Of a stretch of 64,000 nucleotides of DNA, positions 17,582-25,419 are shown piece after piece. The position numbers and the translations under genes were made by a program. The stretch's first letter is position 1. Every line of letters starts with the position of its first letter. Location of the stretch: the NCBI RefSeq assembly GCF_014644535.1, contig NZ_BMKW01000003.1, positions 1 to 64,000 of the forward strand, read 5' to 3'. The notes beneath the pieces are model-generated. The model was given only the letters and a program-made list of their open reading frames with translations, made no database searches and was not told the origin of the DNA. The DNA is from Neoroseomonas lacus (GTDB taxonomy: Bacteria > Pseudomonadota > Alphaproteobacteria > Acetobacterales > Acetobacteraceae).

Positions 17582-18496
17582 CTATCCGGCCACCACCCAA
17601 GGCTGCGCTACGGATAGCGGCCCCACGGGCCGTTCCCCGATGACGGCGCTGCGATGCAGCCGGATCACCCCGCCGGGGGCAGAGGCGACCACGCGATGCA
17701 GCAGCAGGGCGTTGTCCCACAGCAACAGGTCGCCCGGCTGCCAGGCGTGCCTGTAGACAACGGCCGGATCGGTTGCGGCGGCGAGCAATCGGGCGAGCAG
17801 GCGGTCGCCTTCCTCCTCGCTGGTGCCGAGCAGACGCGTCGTGGTGCCCTCGTTGACGAACAGGCTACGGCGGCCGCTCACCGGATCGAGCCTGATCACC
17901 GGATGCACCGCCGGCGGATGCGTGGCCCGCTGCGGGCCGCCCAGGGGCGCGCGTGCACGCCATCCCGGTGCGTCGCCGCGGCAGCGCCGGTCACGGTCGT
18001 GCTCGGCCTCGAGATACTCGATGCGCCAGCGCAGCCACGGGTCGAGCAGATCATGGGCCAGGCCCTGATGCGCGAACAGGATCTCCCCCGGCGCGGCGGG
18101 AAGGTGCTCCGCCCGCAGGAGGGACAGCCTGGTCGGCGCCGACCGCCAAGTCAGGTCGGCATGCCAGGCGAGGCCGGCATCGCCGAGGCCCTGGTGCGTG
18201 TCGGCATTGCCTTCGACCACGATCTCGGGCCGCTCCGCGTGGCGGGCATGCTCGAGCGCATGGATCTCCGGCCGGCCGAGCCGTCGCGTCACCGCGGCCT
18301 GCGCTGCCGGCGGCAGCACCTGGTCGCGCAACACGACCAGCCCATGCGTGGCGACGAGACCGCGTAGGTTCTCGAACATCACCTCGCCGGCGTCCGGGCT
18401 GATGGACCAGCCCTGCAGGGCAATGCCGAAGCCCGCGTGCAGAATCGTCGCTGCGGGCTGGTCATCCTGTGGCGGTTGCTTGGATGCAGCGCTCAT
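17582..18496 (-). CDS. TauD/TfdA family Fe(II)/2-oxoglutarate dioxygenase
   Basis: This 304-aa dioxygenase probably hydroxylates a sulfonate or sulfate ester next to sulfur, so that sulfite or sulfate is released. The iron ligands are His112 and Asp114 in WHADLTW and the distal His267 in WDNALLLHR. Arg282, 15 residues on, fits the 2-oxoglutarate-binding Arg. FVNEGTTTRLLGTSEEEGDRLL resembles the TauD segment around NxxxTxxIxG. The start at 18496 overlaps the stop of a 52-codon frame by ATGA; three such frames precede it. A role in sulfur supply is inferred from neighbours; alpha-ketoglutarate herbicide-type (TfdA) activity cannot be excluded. Confidence 0.88.
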   Translation of the reverse strand: MSAASKQPPQDDQPAATILHAGFGIALQGWSISPDAGEVMFENLRGLVATHGLVVLRDQVLPPAAQAAVTRRLGRPEIHALEHARHAERPEIVVEGNADTHQGLGDAGLAWHADLTWRSAPTRLSLLRAEHLPAAPGEILFAHQGLAHDLLDPWLRWRIEYLEAEHDRDRRCRGDAPGWRARAPLGGPQRATHPPAVHPVIRLDPVSGRRSLFVNEGTTTRLLGTSEEEGDRLLARLLAAATDPAVVYRHAWQPGDLLLWDNALLLHRVVASAPGGVIRLHRSAVIGERPVGPLSVAQPWVVAG

Positions 18497-18651
18497 GGGT
18501 GGATCGCCGACTGCAGCAGCGCCTCGGCGATGGCCGGGTCCTGCGGTGGGATGGCGGTGTGCAACACCATGCCGCCGGCAGCGGCGAGGATGGCGGTGAG
18601 CCAGTCGATCGCGCCCGGCGCGAGGTCGGGCATGAACAGCATGCTGGTCAT
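18493..18651 (-). CDS. 52-aa micro-ORF, third in the chain before tauD
   Basis: The frame starts MTSMLFMPDLAPGAIDWL and has a central hydrophobic stretch (WLTAILAAAGGMVLHTAI) that could be one membrane segment. Its TGA overlaps the TauD ATG (ATGA), and its ATG overlaps the stop of the 30-aa frame upstream in the same way. I know no family for it. The consistent 4-nt overlaps argue for translation as a unit. Confidence 0.5.
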   Translation of the reverse strand: MTSMLFMPDLAPGAIDWLTAILAAAGGMVLHTAIPPQDPAIAEALLQSAIHP

Positions 18652-18740
18652 GGTCCACTGACCCGCAGAAGACCAAGTGCTTCCAGCAGCGCGAAGAGCG
18701 CGACGCCGCTGCCCAGCGCGCGCAAGGTGAGCGAGATCAT
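18648..18740 (-). CDS. 30-aa hydrophobic micro-ORF, second in the chain
   Basis: The peptide begins MISLTLRALGSGVALFALLEALG and is almost entirely a single hydrophobic helix, so it would sit in the inner membrane. It is linked by ATGA overlaps at both ends, to a 66-aa frame before it and a 52-aa frame after it. It is too short for confident gene calling. The coupling and the membrane-like composition are the only evidence. Confidence 0.45.
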   Translation of the reverse strand: MISLTLRALGSGVALFALLEALGLLRVSGP

Positions 18741-18937
18741 GCCTGCCCCCCGACCGTGCTGCGGCCGCGGTCGAGCACGAGCAGGGCGACGCGTTCGGCC
18801 TCGGCCGGCGTGCCGAAGCAGCGGCCGTGCAGATCCTCGACGCGGGGGTCGATCGCGGTGAACAGCCAGCCACGGTCCGCCGTGGTGGCGACGCCGAGCA
18901 GGCGGCCTTTCTCGATGATGGTTCGTGACTGGATCAT
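18737..18937 (-). CDS. 66-aa small protein, first gene of the tauD operon
   Basis: This frame opens behind a good ribosome site (GGAGG, 6 nt before ATG 18937). It encodes a soluble protein with MIQSRTIIEKGRLLGVATTA, ADRGWLFTAIDPRVEDLHG and PAEAERVALLVLD. The fold looks like a small alpha/beta domain. I cannot name the family, though the look of the sequence is that of a conserved protein. It leads a four-frame chain ending with the TauD-like dioxygenase, all joined by ATGA. A promoter candidate lies about 210 bp upstream. Confidence 0.65.
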   Translation of the reverse strand: MIQSRTIIEKGRLLGVATTADRGWLFTAIDPRVEDLHGRCFGTPAEAERVALLVLDRGRSTVGGQA

Positions 18938-19147
18938 GCCGATCCTCCGCCGGCGCGGTGCGGCGCCGGTCGCTGCGATACGGGAAGGGGAGGGGTGGTC
19001 GGCGGCTCAGCCGCCGCGACGCATTCGACAGCGCCGACAGGCCCCGTGCGCGTGGCCCGGGCCAAGGCGCTGTGGCGTATCTGCTCGCGTCGCGATCTGC
19101 ATCGTTCCCATCTCCGCGGGGGCCTCGCCCCGGTCATCGGCAGGCGT

Positions 19148-19177
19148 ATTTCACAGTTTTGCATCGAGTATTGTCAA
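19148..19177 (-). promoter_or_regulatory. Candidate promoter of the tauD operon
   Basis: On the minus strand TTGACA (19177-19172) is followed after 18 nt by TGAAAT (19153-19148). It lies in the GC-poor patch and points toward the 66-aa gene. The match is by eye. Confidence 0.45.
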
Positions 19178-19362
19178 TCGGATTTGTCGAAATCTTTTTG
19201 TAAATCAACGCGATGGAAACGCCTTTTCTGACTGGCTCGGCACGGAGAAAAGGGCGCTACAGATCGTCGCCAACGCGGCATTTTTGCGGGCTTCGACGAG
19301 TCTCTGCCCTCTCGACAAGCCTGATTCCCGCCGCTCGATCGGGTGGCGGCACATAAATCCCA

Positions 19363-19399
19363 TTTGACTTAGTGCAATCGGGCTGAATGATGATGCACT
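19363..19399 (+). promoter_or_regulatory. Candidate promoter and inverted repeat before cysI
   Basis: TTGACT (19363-19368), a 17-nt spacer and AATGAT (19386-19391) form a plausible promoter 42 bp before the cysI ATG. AGTGCA (19370-19375) and TGCACT (19394-19399) flank the -10 region as an inverted repeat and might bind a regulator of LysR or other type. Confidence 0.45.
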
Positions 19400-19432
19400 G
19401 CGGTAAAACTCATCCTGGAGAGCGATGCGGTC

Positions 19433-21109
19433 ATGTCGGGAAAGCCCAGCGGCGCGGAAGCGATCAAGGCGGATAGTCGCGCGCTCCGCGGCAGCATCGC
19501 CGAGGAGATCACCGCGGCCGAAGCGCGTGGGGGCCTGTCGGAAGGCGCCTACACCCTGTTGAAATTCCACGGCACCTACGAACAGTTCGACCGCGACAGC
19601 GCGACCGAACGCAAGCAGCGGGGGGAGGACAAGGACTGGTCCTTCATGGTGCGCGTGCGCGCGCCCGCCGGGCGGCTGACCGCGGCGCAATGGCTGGCGC
19701 TCGACAACCTGGCCGACACGCACGCGGACGGCACGCTGCGCCTGACGACGCGCCAGGGCGTGCAATTCCACGGCATCCTGCGCCAGGACCTCAAGGGCAG
19801 CATCGCGGCGATCAATAACACCCTCCTGACGACGCTCGCGGCCTGCGGCGATGTGGTGCGCAACGTGATCACCACCGCGGCGCCACGCGCCGATGCGATC
19901 CATGCGCGGCTGGAGGCCGAAGCCTTTCGCCTCTCCGCCGAGCTGCTGCCGCGCTCGCGCGCCCACCACCAGATCTTCCTCGACGAGGAGGCGGTCGGCG
20001 CGCCGGAGAAGGAGCCGCTCTACGGCCCCACCTACCTGCCACGGAAGTTCAAGATCGCGCTGGCGCATCCCGACGACAACACGCCGGACGTGCTGGCGAA
20101 TGACCTCGGCTTCGTCGCGCTCACCGAAGGCGAGACGCTCAAGGGCTGGATCGTCACCGTGGGTGGCGGAATGGGCATGACGCACAACAAGCCCGCCACC
20201 TATCCGCGCCTGGCCGATGCGATCTGCGTCATCGGTCCCGATGACGTGCTGGAGATGGCCAAGGCCGTGGTGCGCCTGTCGCGCGACCATGGCGACCGGT
20301 CCGACCGCAAGCATGCGCGGCTGAAATACGTCGTCGCCGAACGCGGCGTGGCGTGGGTGCGCGAGAGGCTCGCCGCCGATCTCGGCCGCGTGCTGGAGCC
20401 GGCGCCGCCGCTGCCGCGTTTCACCATGCCCGAACTGCTCGGCTGGCATGAGCAGGGCGACGGGAAGCTCTGGCTCGGCCTGCCGGTCGCATCCGGGCGC
20501 GTGGCCGGCACGCTGCGGCTCGCGCTGCGGCAGGTGATGGAACGCTTCGCCCCACGCCCCATCGTCACCGCGCAGCAGAACCTGCTGCTTGCCGACATCG
20601 CCGCCGAGGACCGGGCAGAAGTCGAAGCCCTGTTGCGCGCGCAGGGCGTTACCTTTGCCGAGGATCTCACGCCGCTGGCGCGCTGGTCGCTCGCCTGCGT
20701 TGCCCTGCCGACCTGCGGCCAGTCGCTGGCGGAAGGGGAGCGCGTGCATGCACCCATCGTCGCGGATGTCGACGCCGCGCTGGCGCGGCACGGATTGTCG
20801 GGCGAGCGCATCAGCTTGCGCCTGACCGGCTGCCCGAATGGCTGCGCGCGTCCTTATGCCGGGGATATCGGCGTCGTCGGCCGCGCGCCCGGCCTCTACA
20901 CCATCTTCGTCGGCGGGGATTTCGAGGGCACGCGGCTCTCTTACCTGCTCGCCGACAAGGTGAAGCAGGCGCAGATCGCCGGGCATCTCGAGCCGCTCTT
21001 CGCGTCCTGGGCCGTGAACCGTCTCGATGGCGAGGGCTTCGGTGATTTCTGCGCCCGCATCGGGCAGACGGCGGCCCGCGCGCTGTTGGCCAGCGAGGCC
21101 GCCGCCTGA
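19433..21109 (+). CDS. cysI: Siroheme [4Fe-4S] sulfite reductase (nitrite/sulfite reductase family)
   Basis: This 558-aa hemoprotein reduces sulfite to sulfide with six electrons. The cluster/siroheme ligands are Cys422 and Cys428 (SLACVALPTCGQ) and Cys467 and Cys471 (TGCPNGCARP), the exact spacing of CysI. RLTTRQGVQFHGI matches the siroheme-binding Arg region. The electron donor is not encoded here: no CysJ flavoprotein and no CysH are seen, so a ferredoxin or distant partner is likely. It overlaps the Met8-like gene by TGATG. Neighbouring cobA and cysK favour sulfite over nitrite as substrate. The start at 19433 follows GGAGAG. Confidence 0.93.
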   Translation: MSGKPSGAEAIKADSRALRGSIAEEITAAEARGGLSEGAYTLLKFHGTYEQFDRDSATERKQRGEDKDWSFMVRVRAPAGRLTAAQWLALDNLADTHADGTLRLTTRQGVQFHGILRQDLKGSIAAINNTLLTTLAACGDVVRNVITTAAPRADAIHARLEAEAFRLSAELLPRSRAHHQIFLDEEAVGAPEKEPLYGPTYLPRKFKIALAHPDDNTPDVLANDLGFVALTEGETLKGWIVTVGGGMGMTHNKPATYPRLADAICVIGPDDVLEMAKAVVRLSRDHGDRSDRKHARLKYVVAERGVAWVRERLAADLGRVLEPAPPLPRFTMPELLGWHEQGDGKLWLGLPVASGRVAGTLRLALRQVMERFAPRPIVTAQQNLLLADIAAEDRAEVEALLRAQGVTFAEDLTPLARWSLACVALPTCGQSLAEGERVHAPIVADVDAALARHGLSGERISLRLTGCPNGCARPYAGDIGVVGRAPGLYTIFVGGDFEGTRLSYLLADKVKQAQIAGHLEPLFASWAVNRLDGEGFGDFCARIGQTAARALLASEAAA

Positions 21110-21714
21110 TGCTGCCGCTCATTCACCTGCCGGGCACGCCGACCCTGCTCGCCGGGCGTGGCCCGGCCTTCCTGAAGCGTCTCGACCTGCTGGAATCGGC
21201 GGGCATGGCGGACCTCTCGGTGCATACGGACGCCGCCGACGAAGCCCTCACCGAGCGTCTGGGCGCCCGCCTGCATCCGGCGCTGCCGACCGATAGTGAG
21301 ATCGATGGCGCGCGCCTGCTCTTCGTCGCCGGCCTCGACGATGCCGAATCGGGGCGGCTGGCCGCTGCCGCCCGCGCGCGCCGCATCCCGGTCAATGTCG
21401 AGGATGTGCCGGCCCAGTGTGACGTGCATGTGCCCGCCCTCGTCCGTCGCGGCGACTTGCTGCTGAGCGTCTCGACCGGTGGCGGCGCGCCGGCCCTGGC
21501 CGCCGCGATCCGCGGCTGGCTGGAAGACTCCTTCGGCGTGGAATGGGCCGATCGGCTGCAGGAAGTGGCCGCCCTGCGCACGCGGCTGCGCAGTGACGGT
21601 GCCATGCCGGCGGAAGTCATCCGTCGTGTGCGCGATCATCTCGCGGTGTCGGACTGGGCGCCACTCGCGGCAGGGCCGCGATGTCGCCATGCCGCGCCGC
21701 CCTCGAACGCCTGA
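21109..21714 (+). CDS. Precorrin-2 dehydrogenase/sirohydrochlorin ferrochelatase (Met8/CysG N-terminal type)
   Basis: This 201-aa protein would oxidise precorrin-2 and insert iron to make siroheme. PVNVEDVPAQCDVHVPALVRRGDLLLSVSTGG is the family core, with the Asp-Cys pair and the RGDL..S.STGG motif, followed by IRGWLEDSFG. The N-terminal nucleotide loop, normally GGG.VA..K, reads AGRGPAFLKR and is divergent. It starts on the last base of the cysI stop, so the two are coupled. With cobA about 6 kb away the siroheme path from uroporphyrinogen III is complete in this window. Confidence 0.88.
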   Translation: MLPLIHLPGTPTLLAGRGPAFLKRLDLLESAGMADLSVHTDAADEALTERLGARLHPALPTDSEIDGARLLFVAGLDDAESGRLAAAARARRIPVNVEDVPAQCDVHVPALVRRGDLLLSVSTGGGAPALAAAIRGWLEDSFGVEWADRLQEVAALRTRLRSDGAMPAEVIRRVRDHLAVSDWAPLAAGPRCRHAAPPSNA

Positions 21715-21764
21715 GATCAGGCGTGTCCGGGCCAGGCGCGGCGCACCGCGATGCCACACCCCGA

Positions 21765-22658
21765 ACAGGACGATCCGGATGACCTTCTCCCGCGCGATGG
21801 CATCCGTCTTGCCGATCACGACGTAATCGAAGGCCGCGCCTTGCACTCATTCGGGTCACGCCCAATCGCTTCCATCCGCGCGCGGATGTCGGTACGATAG
21901 GTCCGTGCATCGGCCTTGGTCGCGGACGTGGCGAACAGCATCTCGCCCCAGCGCGGCAAAGGCGCGGCCGCGCGGCGAGGAGGCCGCCTGCATGATCGCC
22001 GGCCGCAGCTGCGGTGTGCGGCGGGATCGACAGCGGCCCGCGCACGCTGACATGCTTGCCCTTGTAGTGGGCGTAGCGGACGTTGGCCTGGTCGGCGAAG
22101 CGCCCGCTTTGCTTGTCGAGCAGCAACGCGTCCGCGTCCCATCCGTTCCACAGCGCGTTGCAGGTTCCGAGCACCTTGTCGGCCATGTCGTAGCGCTTGT
22201 CCTTCGGAGCAGGCCGTCGCGCCCGCAATTCTCCGCCTCGACGTGGCGCGCCGTGGTGACGACATTCCACGCCGGGCGGCCAGTGCTCAGCAGGTCGATC
22301 GAGCCCAGGTAGGGCGCGATCACATAGGCCGGCATGAAGATGGTGGAGAGCGTCACCCCCAGCCCGAGATGCTCCGTGCCCGCGCCAACGGCGGCAGCCC
22401 CATCGGGTCGCGCAGTGAAAGCTGCCCACCGCGATCGAGATAATCGTTGAATCTGTCCTTGTAGAGATCGGGCATGCCGAGGCCGTCGGCGAAGAAGAAG
22501 GCATCAAAGCGCGGCGCCTCGAGAGTGCGGGCGATGTGTTCCCATCGCTCGGGCCGGAACAGGTCGTCGAGCGACGCCGAGGGGTGTCGCCAGGTGCTCG
22601 GATAACTCGCCGAGGGGCCGGCCTTCAGATAGGCCACGAAATGCAATTTCCTCGCCAT
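21765..22658 (-). pseudogene. Decayed NtaA/SnaA/DszA-type flavin monooxygenase
   Basis: Pieces of one protein appear in turn in different minus-strand frames. ARKLHFVAYLKAGPSASYPS, then PERWEHIARTLEAPRFDAFFFAD, come first (22658 to about 22390). STIFMPAYVIAPYLGSIDLL and GRPAWNVVTTARHVEAENCG follow, then YDMADKVLGTCNALWNGWDA with an LDKQSGRFAD stretch, then further short pieces down to VVIGKTDAIAREKV. These match the order of NtaA-group luciferase-like monooxygenases. At least four frame changes and loss of the C-terminus make it non-functional. It lies between siroheme and amidohydrolase genes, inside the sulfur region. Confidence 0.8.
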
Positions 22659-22913
22659 GATGCCGAACCTCATGCCCTGATTCCGAAGGCGCGCGGACGT
22701 CGTTCTCAGGCCACTGGATCTTGCTTTCAGTGGCCCGCACAACCGGTCCGTCCGCAGGAATTCCGGCGAACGTCGCGGGCAGGTCTCTAGGCGGTCAACT
22801 GCGCGACGTCATGATGCGCCGCGCCGCCCCCTTCGTGCCAATGGCCGCGCGCTTGACCACGCCCTGCGCCGGCGGGACTCTGCCCGGCAGCACAGTTCCG
22901 GAATCCACCGCAC

Positions 22914-24617
22914 ATGGACGCCATCCTCGCCGACCTCATCCTGACCGGCGGCAAGGTCCTGACGGTCGATGCGCGCTTTTCCATCGCGCAGGCCGTGGCA
23001 GTGCGCGATGGCCGCATCCTCGCCGTCGGCAGCGACGCCGCCATCGAGCGCCACCGCGGCCCGCGCACTGAGGAGATCCCGCTTGCCGGCCGCACCATGA
23101 TGCCCGGCCTGATCGACGGCCACGCGCATATGGATCGCGCCGGGCTGCGACAGATCCTGCCCTCGCTGTCGGGCTGCCGGTCGATCGCCGATGTGCAGAC
23201 GCGCATCGGCGAGATCGCGCGCGGCAAGCCGCTCGGGGCGTGGATCGTCACCATGCCGCTCGGCGAACCGCCCTTCTACCGCGACCCGGAAAAGGGCCTC
23301 GCCGAAGGCCGCTGGCCGACGCGCCAGGAGCTGGACGAGGCGGCGCCCGACAATCCCGTCTACATCAAGCCGATCTGGGGCTATTGGCGGCACACGCTGC
23401 CGCTGGTCTCGGTGGCGAATTCGCGCGCCCTGGTGCTCGCCGGCATCGGTCGGGACACGGTGCCGCCGTCACCCGCCATCGAGATCGACAAGGACGCGGC
23501 GGGCGAACCCACCGGCATCTTCCGCGAGCAGCATTTCATGCCGATGGTCGAACTCTCGCTGCTGCGCGCCGCCCCTGGTTTCACCGTGGGCGAACGCGCG
23601 GCGACGCTGCCCGCCGCGGCCGCCGCCTACCACGCTTTCGGCACCACCAGCGTCTATGAAGGCCATGGCGTCGCCGCCGAGGTGCTGCAGGCCTATCGCC
23701 AGGTGCATCAGGCGGGGCGCCTGACCATGCGCGCAAACCTGGTGTTCTGCCCCGACTGGCGCGGGCTTGAGGATACCGACCCAGCGCATCTCGTGGACGG
23801 CTGGGCGCATTGGCTCGCCGGGCGCGGCCTGGGCGACGAGATGCTGCGCATGGGCGGCCTCATCACCGAGATCGGGCGCAACCCGGACAATGCGATCCGC
23901 GCCGCCGCGCCGACCACCGGCTGGGCCGGCTTCAACTACGACATGGGGCTGCCGCGCGAGCGTGCGAAGCAATTGCTGGTCGCCTGCGCGCGTCGCGGCA
24001 TCCGCGTCACCGGCATCTGGCCCGACATGCTGGCGCTGTTTGCCGAGGTCGACCGCATCGCGCCAATCCGTGGCCTGCGCTGGGTGCTCGGCCACATTGC
24101 CGTGCTGACGCGCGAGCAGGTCGGGTTGGTCCGCGACCTCGGTCTGGTGGTGACGACGCACACCAACCGCTACATCGCCAAGGAAGGCCATCTGCTGCGG
24201 GCACGCCATCAATTGCCCGATGAGGAGGCCATCGTGCCGCTGCGCGCGCTGCGCGATGCCGGCGTGCCGGTCTCGCTCGCGACCGACAACGTGCCGATCT
24301 CGCTGTGGCATCCGGTGATGCAGGCGGTCACGCGCCTGAGCAGCGCCGAACGCCGTCCCATCGCCCCGGACCAGGCCCTCAGCCGCGAGGAAGCGATCCG
24401 CGCGGTCACCAACCATGGTGCCTTCCTCACCATGGAGGAGGACCGCAAGGGCTCGATCGAACCGGGCAAGCTGGCGGATCTCGCCGTGCTGTCAGCCGAC
24501 CCGATGAGCGTGCCCGCCGAGGCGATCGCCGACATTGAAGCCGAAATCACCATCGTTGGCGGCCGCATCGTGCATCGCCGCGCCGGTCAGCCCAACCGCG
24601 TGACCTCGTCGAGATAG
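22914..24617 (+). CDS. Amidohydrolase family 3 (YtcJ-like) metal-dependent hydrolase
   Basis: This 567-aa enzyme has the amidohydrolase-3 layout: a small beta domain (LILTGGKVLTVDA, AVAVRDGRILAVGSD), the metal-binding GLIDGHAHMD with His70 and His72, a TIM barrel with TTHTNRYIAKEGH and the late metal Asp region SLATDNVP, and the closing beta domain (GSIEPGKLADLAVLSADP). Such enzymes hydrolyse amides or formyl groups of small substrates; the substrate here is unknown. There is no good ribosome site before ATG 22914. Its 3' end overlaps the convergent cupin gene by 31 bp. Confidence 0.88.
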   Translation: MDAILADLILTGGKVLTVDARFSIAQAVAVRDGRILAVGSDAAIERHRGPRTEEIPLAGRTMMPGLIDGHAHMDRAGLRQILPSLSGCRSIADVQTRIGEIARGKPLGAWIVTMPLGEPPFYRDPEKGLAEGRWPTRQELDEAAPDNPVYIKPIWGYWRHTLPLVSVANSRALVLAGIGRDTVPPSPAIEIDKDAAGEPTGIFREQHFMPMVELSLLRAAPGFTVGERAATLPAAAAAYHAFGTTSVYEGHGVAAEVLQAYRQVHQAGRLTMRANLVFCPDWRGLEDTDPAHLVDGWAHWLAGRGLGDEMLRMGGLITEIGRNPDNAIRAAAPTTGWAGFNYDMGLPRERAKQLLVACARRGIRVTGIWPDMLALFAEVDRIAPIRGLRWVLGHIAVLTREQVGLVRDLGLVVTTHTNRYIAKEGHLLRARHQLPDEEAIVPLRALRDAGVPVSLATDNVPISLWHPVMQAVTRLSSAERRPIAPDQALSREEAIRAVTNHGAFLTMEEDRKGSIEPGKLADLAVLSADPMSVPAEAIADIEAEITIVGGRIVHRRAGQPNRVTSSR

Positions 24618-25231
24618 AGCTTGTAGACCACGCTGCGCGGCCGCGTTTCATCGGCCGGCGTCCAGGCACGGAAGCTCGACTGCCCCTTCATGTCGCCATC
24701 CATCACCATGGCGCGGATGAAGGCGGTGTCGGGCAGCAGGCCGCGGGCGGTGACCGGTTCCTCGCCCGTCTCGAACCACGTCTCGCCGGCTTGGCGGCGC
24801 AGGACGCGGTCGCCGATCGTCATCAGCAGGCGACCATGGATGAGTCGACGGATGCCCTGGCCGAAATGCCCATGGCGCGGCGTCTCGGCATCGGGCGTGA
24901 AGCTCACGCGGTCGAGCCGCAGGACGAAGGGCTGCGCGGGGTCGCGCCGCAGCGGATGGGCGAGCAGCAGTCGGCTGCGGTCCTCCGGCGCCGGTTGCCA
25001 ATCCGGCGCGCGGTGCGCGACCTCGAAGCGCCAGACCGTGCCGCTGCCAGACACCGTGACCGCATCCTCGCCGAATAGCGCGTCGTCGGCCTGCAACGCC
25101 TGCGCGCCGATCATCGCCAGCCCGCTGCGCACATAGAGCGCGCGCACGCCGCGCGGCAGCGCAAGCGGCGTGGCCGGGTCCAGCGCATCCTCCATGAGCA
25201 GCATCTGCATGGACGACGTCCCTTCATTCAT
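24587..25231 (-). CDS. Cupin-domain protein
   Basis: This 214-aa protein has a C-terminal cupin barrel with PRHGHFGQGIRRLIHGRLLM (metal His pair) and GETWFETGEEPV. The N-terminal part (ALYVRSGLAMIGAQALQADD) looks like a second, degenerate barrel. It may bind or sense a small molecule, or act as an oxygenase or isomerase. The start at 25231 follows AGGAGAA. It is downstream of the SfnG-like monooxygenase on the same strand (gap 188 nt) and overlaps the 3' end of the amidohydrolase gene, tail to tail. Confidence 0.72.
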   Translation of the reverse strand: MNEGTSSMQMLLMEDALDPATPLALPRGVRALYVRSGLAMIGAQALQADDALFGEDAVTVSGSGTVWRFEVAHRAPDWQPAPEDRSRLLLAHPLRRDPAQPFVLRLDRVSFTPDAETPRHGHFGQGIRRLIHGRLLMTIGDRVLRRQAGETWFETGEEPVTARGLLPDTAFIRAMVMDGDMKGQSSFRAWTPADETRPRSVVYKLYLDEVTRLG

Positions 25232-25419
25232 CAGCGGTTCTCCTGGCAACGCCGCGTGTCATGTTCGGTGGTGCCGCCATGGAGCGCAACCTGAGCGCGT
25301 GGCATTGTAGCGCCGAGTGAAGACGCCAGGGCGCGTCACGATCGAAGACCGATCAGCGTTGCGACGGCACCCCGCCACGGTCCCGGTCGGCCGCGCGCCC
25401 CGCAGCCGCCCATCGCGCG

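Larger units (their letters stand above)
18938..19432. other. Divergent intergenic region between the tauD operon and cysI
   Basis: Nearly 500 bp carry promoters for both directions (listed separately) but no convincing gene. The part from about 19140 to 19220 is clearly poorer in GC than its surroundings. The minus-strand leader before the 66-aa gene is roughly 200 nt, and I see no known riboswitch in it. Confidence 0.45.

Noticed and set aside
19205-20986. A 593-codon minus-strand open frame opposite cysI.
   Set aside because: Low-complexity Arg/Gly/His-rich translation typical of antisense frames in GC-rich genes; cysI is well supported.
22659-22913. Possible promoter or small gene between the LLM pseudogene and the amidohydrolase gene.
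   Set aside because: No frame with a ribosome site and no clear promoter boxes could be found.
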